From Vitellaria paradoxa (lineage: Eukaryota > Streptophyta > Magnoliopsida > Ericales > Sapotaceae): DNA of 64,000 nt. This document shows positions 24,527 through 36,800 of the stretch, one piece after another. The DNA is taken from the NCBI GenBank assembly GCA_019916065.1, contig CM034239.1, forward strand, positions 48,869,812-48,933,811. Direction: 5' to 3'. Within the stretch, counting starts at the first letter, position 1, and each line of letters starts with the position of its first letter. The position numbers and the translations under genes were made by a program. The notes below the pieces were generated by a model. It did no database searches, was not told where the DNA came from, and saw nothing but the letters and a program-made list of their open reading frames with translations.

Positions 24527-24807
24527 TCAATAATTTAAAACAAGAGTTGTTATTTTGCCTGTATTGTTTGTGAGTTCTGTTATCTCATGATCCTCAATGT
24601 GCTCATCCCTGCCTTTGATGACACCAGTGTCCAAGCTACCTGTGGGAAGATGGTATGAGAAAAGTACAACAAAATGCCAATAGATAAAAGTGAACTTTGG
24701 TTTATAATCATTGAAATATGAATACCCTCACACTCATGGGCAGCAAAAAGGATCAGGAAGAGCAAGCAGAAGAAACTGATGAAATGCCTCATGTATGTGG
24801 TTGCCAT
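24527..24807 (-). CDS. putative small secreted peptide, two exons, copy B
   Basis: Exon 1 (24807-24726) and exon 2 (24639-24527) give 64 residues with the same splice sites and phase as copy A. Compared with A, the signal peptide changes ILSAAHE to ILFAAHE, one GAA codon in GRDEHIED becomes GAG silently, and one Ile near the C-terminus becomes Thr. The conserved frame across two copies supports a real small gene, but a recent duplication would also look conserved. The TATA box is at 24846-24853. No known peptide family was recognised. Confidence 0.55.
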
Positions 24808-24845
24808 GGATAAGACTCAATGAATTTTTGGTTGGGACACACAGG

Positions 24846-24853
24846 CTTTTATA
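24846..24853 (-). promoter_or_regulatory. TATA box of secreted-peptide gene, copy B
   Basis: TATAAAAG on the minus strand, 39-46 bases before the ATG, as in copy A. Confidence 0.55.
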
Positions 24854-25999
24854 GGCCAAAAAAACATTATTAATTTGGTAAATCTTTTTTCTATTTTATT
24901 ATTATTATTATTTTTTTTTGGGGGCCTCAATTCGGAATGCATTCATTTTATTCTTATTATCTTTTTATCTCAATTGTAAAATTGGAAAGTAATTATTTAA
25001 TACTATCCTTAACTGCAAGAAGAATAATTCCTTTGAAAATTATTTGTTTCCTATTAATAGCAATTAATTTTGGAAAATAAATTATACCTACCGGTTAGGA
25101 AAGAAATTGTTTGAGAAATGTTTATAATTAATGGATGAGAGTGAGGGATTCTATTTGCACTTTACAAATGGCGTATGACACTCGATTTTACCTTTTTTAT
25201 TAATTGAAATGATAATCAATTTTATTTTTTCATTAATTGAAATTATACAATTAATCTTTTTAGTTAACTATCTTTATATATAATTTGAAATGACATAATT
25301 GCATTTGTCAAGAGAATGAAAAAAAATATTCTTAAAGATTAAAATAAAATTTATTTATATTTATAATTTTAACAAGTATATTAAAATAATTTCTATTTTA
25401 TTTTATTTTCTAACTTAATCAAACAATAAAATTAATTTCTTTCATTTATTTTTCTTTACAAAATTTCTTTCATTCAAACTTTTGTCATCATTCTCAAATC
25501 ATTTAGTGGGAGTTTATTTGAGTTAAAAAAAATATCAACACAAGTAATCAATCTATCAAAAAAGATTAACTTTTTTACCAAAAAAAATTCAAACAAACCA
25601 CAAGAATCATTCTTCAGCAAATCTAATTTTATTTTTTTATAATAGCAAATACTTTAAAAAAACTAGAATTAAAAATGCTTATCACATTAAGGTTAGTTAC
25701 AAGCCATAAATGAATTTTTTAAAAAACAAAATTGGTAATTACCCGATTCTCTAAAATCTAGAAAGAATTATTTTTGATAAGTTATCTTTTTAATATTTTA
25801 TTTTAAATAATATTTTTATTGTAATATTATTTAAAATAAGGTATCTGTGACATTATAATTATGCCTTGAATTAAATTTTTTTGTAAAAGTATTTATGGTG
25901 TTATAATTATGTATAACATATGATAAAAAAGAAGAGAACTAATTGCGTAATTTTAATTGATGAAAATGTAAAATGGGGTATAAAAAGGAATTAGTGAAG

Positions 26000-27035
26000 G
26001 AGATGATATCCCCATTCCACAAAAAGCTTCCCCCACTCCATTTTTTGTTTTTCTTTTTTTATTTGTTTTGTTTGTTTCGATGTCATTCAAATGAAAAAAT
26101 TACCTTTGATTTATTGATTTTGTAGATTAGTTCCATTTATTATCAAAAATAATCTATTAATATAATTTAAATTTTTAAAATAAATAATAACTTTTTATTC
26201 TATCAATATAATTTCAATTTTATAATAAGAAGTAATTATTTTCTAAAAAAATTTCAATTATTAAGACTTATAAAAATATTTTTAATTTTGAATCTAGAAA
26301 AAAATTTACATACCATAAGTAATTTTTTTTTAAATTATTCACTTGTAATTGTCCTTTTTTTTTGGTGCGTCGCACATGTACGAGACGAATTTACTGTTAA
26401 AATTATAAAATTTTTAAAATAATTTTATTGTTTAAAAATTATCCTTAAAAATTTATTATATAACCATGATTATTTTTAATAATTTTATTATAAAAATATT
26501 ATTAGTATCTCCTAAGAGTATATAATTTTCCTCCTTACTGACTAAAATTTTTGAGTCTACTCATGAGTAAATGAGAATATAACCACTTATATATAATTTA
26601 TGACGTCCGAGTTATCTTCTTAGGATAAAAATTAAGAATAATATGATAAGTTGTCGTTTAAAATTTTTGATATATGGACAAATAATTGCTACTTAAAATT
26701 TTTAATTATTTTATTTATACCATATGAGTACCTTCCTATGTTCAAATTTAAGAATATTTTGATAAGTTAATATAACTAATTAACTTTTAGTAAAAATTCT
26801 TTTTCATTATAAAAAGTTAAATTGTATTGATAAAGTAAAAAATTATTTTTTATTATAAAAATTTAAATTATATTAATAGATTATTTTTATAACAAGTTGA
26901 ACTAATTTATAAAACTAACGAATCAAGGGTAATTCTATTATTTGAATGACATAAAAACTAACAAAACAAATAAAAAAAGAAAAGAAAAAAAGGTAGAGTG
27001 GGATAGTTTTTTGTAGAGTGAGGATATCATTATTC
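26000..27035. mobile_element. MULE-like foldback element with long inverted repeats
   Basis: The left arm (about 26000-26270) and right arm (about 26770-27035) are inverted copies. Both contain the complement pair around GATATCC, the run TTTTTTATTTGTTTTGTT, TGTCATTCAAAT, and TCTATTAATATAATTTAAAT. Flanking 9-mers TTAGTGAAG (25991-25999) and TTAGTGGAG (27036-27044) differ at one base, the target size of Mutator-like elements. No transposase frame. The flank on the left (25689-25999) is AT-rich with no gene seen. Confidence 0.65.
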
Positions 27036-27044
27036 TTAGTGGAG

Positions 27045-28129
27045 TGCAAATAGACTCATTCTTGTAACATTATATGGGTTGGTTATATTTATTTATTATT
27101 TTTTACAAATTATTAAATAATAAGTGATTGTACTAATTTATGACTAAAAAACAATTAAAATTAGTGATAATTTTTTGTAGTGAAAGTCATGAGAATTTCT
27201 ATTTAATGATGAATTAATATAATTTTTCATCAAAAATAATTTTAGTAACGAATTTATTGTGACAATAATGCGACAGTAACATTATATCACTAAAAAAAGT
27301 TGTAGAGATAAAAATTATAATTTTCATTAATTTTTTTATTATTAAAACCCAAATTTCTTATAGTGTTGATTAAAATGGTAATTAAGCAAATTTTAACTAA
27401 TTATTTCTTGGGTAGACTTATAGTGTACTTGTTGCAAAACTAAATAAGTTTTTGTTTTTTTTGGATATAATTCGCAAATTATATAGAATTATTGAAATAT
27501 TTGGATAAATACAATTAGAATTCAAGTTATTAACATATTTCATGGACACCATTTACTTTATAAATGTTATTAAAACTTAATCCCAATCATCATTCAAGAT
27601 ATAATAATATTTATACAATATATCCTTTCCATCATTTCATAAATATGTAAAATGTTTAGGAAGGATTTAAAAATAATTTTATGGTCCAATGATGTTGAAA
27701 TTTTAGATACAAATAAGTTATTTAAATTGATTACTAAACCCATTTTAAAAATTTTACATGTTTATATAAAAAAGAGTAAATAAGTTACTCTACATAAATA
27801 TTTTGATCATGTCACAATTTTTGTTTTAATTAAATGGAATATTAGTAGTTGGAGTACAATGTTAATAATGTTTGTAAAATAAGAGATGTTATTATAATAT
27901 TCAAATTATATTAGGTCTATTTGTGTTTGATTTATTAGGCTAAGTATTAGGAACGTTTGTAAAATAAATATGTATATTATTGTAATATTCTAATGGTATA
28001 ATATTCTTAAAAAATGTTTGCGTCTACAATTCAAATATACTAGATAAATTTTACAGTGACAATCACATAAAATAATTTTTCGTGATTGTGACTTAAAATT
28101 CCGTGCATCTAGATTTGACAATGTTGATT
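27045..28129. other. AT-rich intergenic sequence, no gene seen
   Basis: Low-complexity and AT-rich. A segment near 27170-27370 has CACTA-type ends (TTGTAGTG, TTATAGTG) but they point the same way and do not bound an element. Confidence 0.5.
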
Positions 28130-28790
28130 ATATATTTTTGTTCGGCAGCAAAAATTCACCACCAGAATTGATCAGTACGCCGAGCAATAGTCTAGTTGTT
28201 GACCTGCCGAATACAGAGGAAATAAGATTACGGTCAAAGTGGAGGTCATCGACCAGAAAACCCTCTGATACTTAAGTCAGCAAGTGCTTTTTACGATTTT
28301 AACAGATAAATGTAAAATAGTTTTAGTTGGCAATAGCGAGCGTACCTGAATTGTGGAGTCAAGTGTAATATTTATAGTCTGGTAAAAGTAAATAAAATAT
28401 TACCTAAAAATTTGGTCATAATAATATCCTCTGATATTCACCCTTATCTCTCCTTAAATATCTTTTACTTCTCATTTATTATCCTTAGCTCTCATTTAAT
28501 GCGCATGGGCAATTGGACGCGCCCGCATAACTGCTGTTCAATTGTCAAATTTGTCTGGTACTTATAATGAGGTAAATTAACTTGGTTAACTTTTAGTCAA
28601 TAAATTTGATTTATTTAATACTATTAAACATTTATGATTAGGAGCACATTTACAAGATTATAGGACCCATACTTAGTTAATGTGCAAATATTGGACCGAC
28701 ACCAATCACTCTAATTTCTCGGTCGGTGGAACATCACGTGTCCCATGCAAAAGTGGTCGGCATGGTGCCGTGTGACCCAAATTTTATCTG
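28130..28790 (-). mobile_element. probable LTR remnant
   Basis: This block is noticeably richer in G and C than its surroundings. Read on the minus strand it has a TATA-like ACTATAAATATT followed by TCAGGTACGCTC and AGAGGGTTTTCTGGTCGATG, which resembles plant LTR-retrotransposon (Gypsy-type) LTRs. Clean TG/CA ends and target duplication were not found. Confidence 0.4.
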
Positions 28791-29255
28791 TTCCAATAAT
28801 TTTTATTTATCAAAATCCAAATCCTGGTTGAGAATGTGAACCTCCTGTCCATTGTAACAAGTTTGCTAGATGAACTTACGAATTAGTAGAGTGCTAATGC
28901 CTCTAAAAATCTTGAGCTTCACCCAGTTCATAAACAGAAATTAATGCAAAGCAATTATTCAATTTAATTGTTATTTATTTATTATTATTATTATTTTTAG
29001 AATGAGTAAGCTTGATTGTTAGTGAGCACCGCCACACTCATAGTAATAAAATTGGGCGAGATTTTTATTTTTTTTCAGATTTATTCGTAAGATTTTGATA
29101 AAAATTAAAGAATCCAATTAAATCACAAGAAAATTAAAATATCCCGATAATTTATTAATAATCATGAATTCTGCAATAAATTCACGAAATATGCAATTGC
29201 CCAATCTCCTATTACCCCAGATTTGTCTTGTTGCAACTTCATTATTAAAAATTTA

Positions 29256-29588
29256 GGGTTCATTTATTTTGTTTTTCTATTTTTTATTTTCTATTTTTAT
29301 TTTCTATTTTTTTTAAACTAATTTTTCATTTTACGCTTTTAAAAACAAAGAAAAAGTTCAAAACATATTTGGTTACTTGTGTTTTTAAATTTTATTTTAG
29401 AAAACAGAAAGTGGGCTTGCACATAAAATGAAAAATGATAAAAAATCATTTTAATCGTTTTTAATTCAAAATAATAAAAAATTGAAAATAATGAAAATAG
29501 AGCATTTTTTGTTTCTTTATTTTGAAAATTTTAAAACATAAAATGAAAACAGAAAATAGAAAACAGAAAAATAAATCGAATGCCATCC
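29256..29588. mobile_element. MITE with TA target duplication
   Basis: The left end GGGTTCATTTATTTTGTTTT mirrors the right end read inward, GGATGGCATTCGATTTATTT, and both continue into CTATTTT/CTGTTTT repeats. TA flanks both ends. About 333 bp, non-coding. Confidence 0.5.
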
Positions 29589-30161
29589 TAAATTAACTAA
29601 TAGTATATATACATTAGTAACTAAGTACAAACTAAAGACAAATGTATATAAACAATTATACTTATATACATAGTAAAAATAATTTTTATTGTACTTTTTT
29701 AAATTCATAGAAAATAGTCTTTTGTTTGCGCCTATTTAATAACAAACACATATATAAAAAAATTTATAAGTTAATTTTTGGCTCATTATTTTTTTATATA
29801 ATTTAATGAATAATTTTTTATCTATATAATTATAGTTACAAATATAATAAATAAAAATTATTACTTGATAAAAAATGTTATAATTATAACAAAATTAATG
29901 CTATATATTTTTTTGAATTATTTATAATTTTTTAACGAATTTGCATGTCATATCAAAATTTTTTAAACCTTTTCTTTGAACTATTCCAATAATTTTCCAA
30001 TTTTGAATTTTTTATCCCGCCAAATAATTTTCGGAATGGAATTTGTTACTATGACCCCGCACTTAAAAATATAAACTACTAATTTTTAATAGCCAGGATT
30101 TGCCATCAAGAAGAGAAAAAGGAGAGAGATCTGCAACTACATATATATATATATATATATT

Positions 30162-30319
30162 GGGTTTGTTTGAAGTAAGAAAAAATGAGATAAATTGAGA
30201 TAAATTGTGATTTGGAGAGAATTCGTAATGCGTGCAGTGAGAGAAAAAAATTGATGTGATATAAAGTTAACAGAGATTTATAGAGATTTTCAGTAAATTA
30301 TTGCACATCAAACGAGCCC
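30162..30319. mobile_element. small MITE private to the third copy
   Basis: The ends GGGTTTGTTTGAAGT and, read inward from the right, GGGCTCGTTTGATGT form an inverted repeat. ATT flanks both sides. Absent from copies A and B. Confidence 0.55.
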
Positions 30320-30697
30320 ATTATTCTAACATCTGTGTCTGTTGGCACTCATTAAAAGGACAGAAATTAGTAAATATATATATCATATATATATAAGCAT
30401 CGATTATGGTGGAATTAGTGCCGTGTGGGGGCGATGAGGGCAGACGCTCGTCTAAGCGGACAGCTTTCTTTTCCCGCAGACGGTAATATCTTTGCATCCA
30501 CCTCCTTGTTACCCGCCACCACCATCATTTCCTCCTGTGGAAAAATAGTAGAAAATGAGTTCAAAATACTTATTTAAAAAAGGAATAGGAAAAAACAATT
30601 CGGTGTATAAATCTCTTGTATAACTTGATTTGAGATAGCCGCACCTTAACCGTCTTTCATCTGACCACACATGAGTGTCTTTGGGATCGTATAAAAG

Positions 30698-30830
30698 TAT
30701 ATAAAATAAAATAAAATAAAATAAAATTATAAAAATAAATATCTCATAATTCGTATAATAAATGAAGTATTTAAATCTTATTATCTCGTAATTCGTGTTG
30801 TAGAGATTTATAAGATTTTATTTTATTTTA
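30698..30830. mobile_element. small foldback element private to the third copy
   Basis: TATAAAATAAAATAAAAT on the left is mirrored by ATTTTATTTTATTTTA on the right. Direct TATAAAAG 8-mers (30690-30697 and 30831-30838) flank it, where copy A has a single CATAAAGG. Non-coding. Confidence 0.5.
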
Positions 30831-31403
30831 TATAAAAGCATCACACTTTCAAGTTCTCAAAAAATTTATTAATTATCATAATTACTCTTAAAAACTAATT
30901 TTATCTTGTAAATATCATATTTTCGAGTTTCAAGGAGTTGCACTCCACTGCAAGGGTTACAGTAAAAAATAAAGAGTGTAGATTTGATTGTATTTAATTC
31001 ATTCTAATTTAATTTAATAAAAAATATTTTTTAAATAAAAATAAAAGTTAAAAAATTTTAATTGGAACACAGTCAATTTGTAAAATGTAAAAAGTCATAT
31101 GTTATTAAAGTACAAATAAATCTGTGCCCTTCATTTTTTCACTGCAGCTCCCTACAACCCTATATTTTCTTTTGATGAACTAGTCCTAGGTAAATTTTTA
31201 ACCTCACTAACCCGTTGTCCCTTGATTTTTAGAGTTCGAATCGAGCACAATTTTTTTTTGTTACTCCAAAATCATTATTCTTATGAAAAGAATATTAAAA
31301 AAGAAAACTTACTAGAATAAGGTGAAATATTTAAGAAGCAAAAAAATTGAAACAAAACATTCATCAAAAAGTAAACTTGGTTTAGAATCATTGAAATATA
31401 CAT

Positions 31404-31488
31404 TGCCCCCACACTCATGGGCCGCAAAAAGGATCAGGAAGAGCAAGCAGAAGAAAATGATGAAATGCCTCATGTATGAGGTTGCCAT
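31404..31488 (-). pseudogene. secreted-peptide gene, broken third copy
   Basis: Only exon 1 remains: MATSYMRHF, a hydrophobic core and AAHECGG. The donor region has changed from GAGGGTATTC to GGGGGCAATG, and no exon 2 is found downstream. A Copia element sits exactly at the start codon: the CAT on the plus strand (31486-31488) uses the element's first base. The original 5' leader and TATA box are 6.5 kb away at 38017-38068. Confidence 0.75.
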
Positions 31489-33844
31489 GTTGGAATTTTC
31501 TGTATATTGAGTATACATTAATTAATTTTTATGTTTATCAAAAGCGGGTTGGAACCAAGTAAAGATGGGAACGTACATGATAAGGCCCATTTTTGTTGTG
31601 ATCTATATTGTTGGGCCTATGTGCACCTAATAGGAATAATGAGATTAGACGGTTAGTGTGGACCTAAGGTGTCCACTGTAGGCCTTTATGGGAGGGCCCA
31701 GTGAGGCTAGGGTTTACCCAATAAATATATGGCTAGGTCCCCTCTCTACCCTAGACAGATAGAATACGCCCCATAGAAAATCTGTCATACAGACCTAGGG
31801 TATAGAGAGGAAGATCCGTAGCCACCAAGTTCCTTGCTGAACTTGAAGATCCTTTCTGTTTTCATTCAAAGATCATGTAACAAACAGGTACGCTTCCGCA
31901 TTATTATATTTGTAATTTTGATGTTCCTAAATTCATATATAGATCTACTTTAAATTCTTACATGTGGTGTCAGAGTCATTGTATATAGATTAGGAACTCA
32001 AAATCATCGATTTATTTATATTCTTGATTTTCAAATTTAAATACAAGATCTTGAATGTTTTGATCTGAAAAAGTAATAAAATATTTTGATGACATATAAA
32101 GGATTTTTGTCCTTCTTGGAATCAGATCATAAAGGGAGATATATTGATTTAAAGTTTTGTGATAAAAAAAAAAAGGCAACAGGGGTTACAAAAGTCACGA
32201 TTTTTGGTTTTTGAAAGCTAAGGTTTTGATTGCTTGATGTCTTGTTAGTTCTATGACTTTTTTACATTATTAATTTATTTATATAAAAAAAAAAGTTTGA
32301 CTTTTCGCATAACCACTTACAGCCTTCCAATTTTATCTTTTTTTTCGATTATATATATATTTTATGTATATATATATAAACACACAAAAAGAAAAGTTGA
32401 CTTTTCTTTCTCATGATTTACGTTTAACAATACGAGTTCCAGGTTTACTAGGAATCACGTGGCTTTGCAATTTCGGCCTTTTCTGGTTATATGTATATTA
32501 TATACATATACATATATATATATATATATATATGTAAACAGAGAATAGATTAAAAATAATAATAATAATAAAAAAAAAGTTGAAAAGTTAATCATTACAC
32601 GCAACCTGGAAGTGCAGTTTTCGGTTTTGTTTTTTCTTTTTCTTTTGATGTTATATATATATATATATATAAACCGTTCTCTGGACTTTCTTTTTCTTTT
32701 TTTTTAGTTTCCTTGTTGTGTCTACAGATTGGTATGTACAGAACTTTTTGTGGAGGCTGTCACTTTCTCGGGAATTAATTGAGCATGAAAATTTTGTGAA
32801 TTTTCTACATACTTGGCTATTTCCTTTTGGAATTTATGTTTTAGAACAAGAGCCATCCACTCCACTTTTAGGAGATGTTTGGAATTTCACACTTGGGTGT
32901 TGATTTGTTTGGCTCACACAATTTTGTCTTTTATCCTGTTTATATATATATACAAAAAAAAAAGGATTGATTTTTTTTTTTATGCTTTACGCATTAATTA
33001 ATCTGAGATTCCTAAATCAATCCGAGTCCTTCTGGGACTGCTATTTATATATATATGTATATATTATATATATATATATGTAAGTTCAGTTCATATAACT
33101 GGAAAAGTATACTGGCAAGGAGTCCTTTCTGGGAATTTTATTTTAATCTACAATAAAAAAAAAGGGGGGGAAAAGGACCTGGGATGTTTGTATTGAAGTA
33201 AACTAAACTTTTATACATATATAAACCGAGATATATATATATATATATGCACACATACGTGCTTTGCATAATGGTTTCAAGTCCCCTAAAGACTCAAGGA
33301 CTTCTATTTATATTTAAAAAAAAAAAAAAACTCACAATGTCCAAATCAGCCCCCATGCGTGTGCCTAGCGCATGCGACATTTTCCGGGGTTCTGAAAAAA
33401 TTTTATCTTGATCCTCTTGAGATGAGGATTCTAGAAAATATTATTTTTTTAAATAATTTTTTTGGGTACTGCTTGGTATTTTTTTTTTTGGGACCTTAAA
33501 AATGTATATTTTTGTAAATTCTTATTAAAAAAAAATTGTCCAGAATTTTTTTTAAGCCACTAATTTTAAAGTTTTGTGAGCATTTTAAAGTAGTGTACTC
33601 TCTCACGCCCTCTCCTTAAAATAAATAATAGGGGCCTAAATTTGTTGTTTTATGTGAAATTCTGTAATAGAAAATTTGAGCACAAGTTTTGGCAGCATAT
33701 ATGTTATTTATGGGATTACTGGGTATGTTCGAATATTTAAATACCCGTAAAGATGTGATTACAAGCATTTTTTTTTTGATAAAGAAATGATAGAAATAAC
33801 ATAGGGCAATTTAAACAAAAGAATGTCATATTAAGGATTTGTAG

Positions 33845-34890
33845 ATTGATATAGGTGCTACTGCCCAAAGGGGTACATCTATTGATATCTAAAATATGAC
33901 AATATCCATTGTATTATTGCATGTAATCGCCTGCCTAAAGGGGGCTATTGCATATTTTAATGACACGGATGATTTTCAGTTAATGACATAAGAATATTTA
34001 TTTTTTAAGAGGTTGGTCTACCCAAAGGGGACTAATTCTTTAAATATTTGAGCATTCTCATTGTAGTTAGTTATGGGGAATCTTATAGCATGTTGCACTC
34101 TCTGCCCAAAGGGGAGACGGCAATGATGCACCTGAGCTACCTCTATTTTTATGCTTAATTAAGTTTAAAACACATAAGGATTGTTTATTGCCCATATTTA
34201 GTTAATTTGTTGTCTCTTGTGTTTGTATGTATAGTTTCTTTTACAGTTATTAATAGTAATGCGATTATTGTGCTACTGAATGATTCTAATTTTAAGAAGT
34301 GGGAGCAAATTTTTTTTATAACCTTTTTTTTTTATATTCTAAATCTAATGGCAGTATATGCTCTCACTAGTTTTAATTGCATAATATTGAACTTTTAATT
34401 GAGCTATTTAGTGGTCCCAGAGTGCTTGTTTATATATTTTTCTCATTTTTTTCAAGCACATAATGTTTTTGGGCATAAAATAATAATTACAATCACAGAT
34501 AACATAAGTATAATTATGTCATGGTGAGAAATGTTAAGTTGATATTAGCATTACTGCCCAAATGGGTAAACTCGTTGATTCTTGATATTTCTTGCATATT
34601 TGTACATGACTAGCCATTGTATTAGTACATATAATAATCTGCCCAAAGAGAATTGTTGTATGTATTAATGACATGGTTAAAATTCAGTGACTGATCAGAA
34701 AATATTTGGGTGAGAAGGGTCTTTCTGCCCAAAGGAGATTGACTTTTCAAATCTGGGTATTCTCATTGGTGGTTTACTGAAGGGACCTCATAGCATATTG
34801 CATTATCTGTCTAAAGGGGAGATGACAATGATGCATCAAGTCATCCCTTATAGTTTATGCTTGATTATGTTTAAAACATTTTTGTCTTTG
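33845..34890 (+). repeat. recurring CCCAAAGGGG motif tract inside the Copia element
   Basis: At least eight matches to (C/T)TGCCCAAAGGGG or close variants occur about every 90-130 bp, in two series (33860-34120 and 34550-34820). The series read like diverged halves of a 690-bp direct duplication, for example GACGGCAATGATGCACC and GATGACAATGATGCATC. Confidence 0.6.
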
Positions 34891-35699
34891 ATTGCTAATT
34901 ATTATTTTAAAATCTTCAAATTATTAAGCGTGGTGTTTTACGTAATGGTGTACTTTAGATAAGTTTAGTGAAAATTTTGAGTATGTTTCATTTTCATGAT
35001 GATAATAGCATGTTCAAGAGATCAAAAGTTGAAGATAATTTTTCTGGCATAAATGATTAGGTTATATTTCTAAAGAGAGAATTCAAAGGCATATAAATGA
35101 TGATATTTTAATATCTCTTAATTTTGAGAACTCAGACACTTATATTGCCTGTATTTATGATAATTGACCAAAATGATCATAATTTTGAAGTTTGACTATG
35201 GAGTAAGTATTATGACAGACATGATAATATAGGATAGAATTAAGACCATTTGTCAGATATTTACAAAATGTGAGACTGTTGCCCAATAAACTATACTTGG
35301 TAGTCTTGAATGGAATGGTGTAACTTGGAGGTTTAAAAATAAGGTTGACCCAGTAACTTATGCTGGTGTTATTTTGAGTTCATATGTAGCATTTGGGTGG
35401 ACATTATGATGAAAATATACCATCTATGGCACACAATAGTGTATGGTAGCTGGTTAACTTTTTAGCTGGCTAAACGTCTATTAGCTGCAAATGGACATAA
35501 GCTTTAATGAGATTTTTTTTTTTTTTTTTTTGGTTTCATCTAGGGATTCATTTAGAATCATCATGGTTCTAGTGCTTCATTATGATTTAAAGATTCATTA
35601 GCATTTGGGTGTCAATATTTTTTTTTAATAGTGACCTAAATTAGGAAATTTATTTGGTGCAACTTAAATGGTAAGAAGCATATGGTGTGTAAATTGCTA

Positions 35700-36800
35700 A
35701 ATTTACTTACGGGTTGAAACTAGCTGCGCGCCAATGTTACTTAAAGATGAGATTGCCTCTTCTATAAGTTTTATGAAAATAAGGTTGGTTAGCGCATATA
35801 CCCTAAGTCAGTGGGAGGAAATTTATTTTCCTTATTCTTTATGTGATGATACCCTTCTAGTTAGTACGGATTTGGGTCTCTTGAGAGATACGAAGCCACT
35901 GTTATCTAATATTATTGATATAAAAGATTTAGGAGAAGCCTCATTTGCTTTGGGCATTAAGATCATCGTAATAGATCTCGTAATACGCTGGGGTTTTCTT
36001 AGAAAGAGCATATTAATCACACACTTGAGAGATTTAATATGCAAAATTGTAAATTTGGTGATATTCTTGTTATCAAAGGTGACAAATTTAGTAAGAGTCA
36101 GAATCTCAGGAATAACTTTGAAGTAAAATCCATACAGGACATACATTTTACTAATGCAGTTTCTAGTTTTGTGTATGCACAGGTATGTACCTTGCCGGAT
36201 ATAGTTTTTCTCTGAGTGTTCTTGGGAGGTCTCTCTCGAATCCTGAAATGATTATTGGGTAGTTGCAAATAATTTTATGAGATATTTGCAAATGACTAAA
36301 GATTATATGCATATTTAAATATATATAAAAAAAATTTTTTTGATGATCGTGAAGTTATTAGCTATTCAGATTCAGATTTTGTTGAATATTGAATGACATA
36401 AGTTTTGATTTATGATATATATTATATTAGCCAGGGAGCTGTTTTATGGAAGAGTATCTGACTTTATGACTTGTTTTGGGCCTACAATTTATATTATTTA
36501 GTTATGAAATTTTATTTCATAACTTAAGGTGATTGATTTAATAGTCAGACCACTAAAGATTTTCTATGATAATGGTGTAAATATTTTCTTTTTCCAAAAA
36601 CAACAAATCTTCAAGTGGTTTTAAGTATATAGAGATCAAATATTTATCTGTTAAAGATTTAATAAAGAAAAGTGACATCGTCATATTGATAACAGATGAT
36701 GGCGGGCTCCTTAACCAAGGGATTTAGACCTATTTTTAATCACCATGTTTCTAACATGGGTATCATTAGGTTTTTTGATGCACTTGGTTAGTGGGAGTTG
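35700..36800 (+). pseudogene. decayed Copia reverse transcriptase and RNase H
   Basis: Conceptual fragments include DDTLLVSTDLGLLRDTK and KDLGEASFALGIK (RT, 35850-35970), YAQVCTLPDI (36170), SYSDSDF (36360, RNase H) and KSSSG-KYM...VKDLIKK (36610). They are in the right order for Copia pol but broken by stops and frameshifts. No intact gag, protease or integrase was found upstream. Confidence 0.8.

Larger units (their letters stand above)
19019..25688. repeat. 6.7-kb segmental duplication, copy B
   Basis: Near-identical to 10003-16692 with the same internal order. B extends to GCTTATCACATT and then continues in unique sequence that still resembles the older paralog near 39050, so its right boundary looks ancestral. 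Confidence 0.93.
30050..31487. repeat. diverged third copy of the duplicated block, left part
   Basis: It matches about 12330-12366 joined to 14393-15811 of copy A. Shared landmarks are GCCATCAAG, GAGATCTGCA, the CAGACGCT block, TCCACCTCC and GTATAACTTGATT, then peptide exon 1. It lacks the 2-kb hAT-like insert and instead carries its own MITE (30162-30319) and foldback (30698-30830). The copy resumes at 38017 after a Copia insertion. Confidence 0.8.

Noticed and set aside
10003..25688. Copies A and B as the two LTRs of a giant retroelement
   Set aside because: No TG/CA ends, primer site or polypurine tract, and the linker has no retroelement sequence.
27170..27370. A CACTA-type MITE
   Set aside because: The two TAGTG ends point the same way and no matching left end or 3-bp duplication was found.
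31322..31510. Plus-strand frame opposite the third peptide copy
   Set aside because: Antisense shadow of exon 1 that runs into the Copia LTR.
35734..36126. 130-codon plus-strand frame as a host gene
   Set aside because: It is a surviving stretch of decayed Copia reverse transcriptase.
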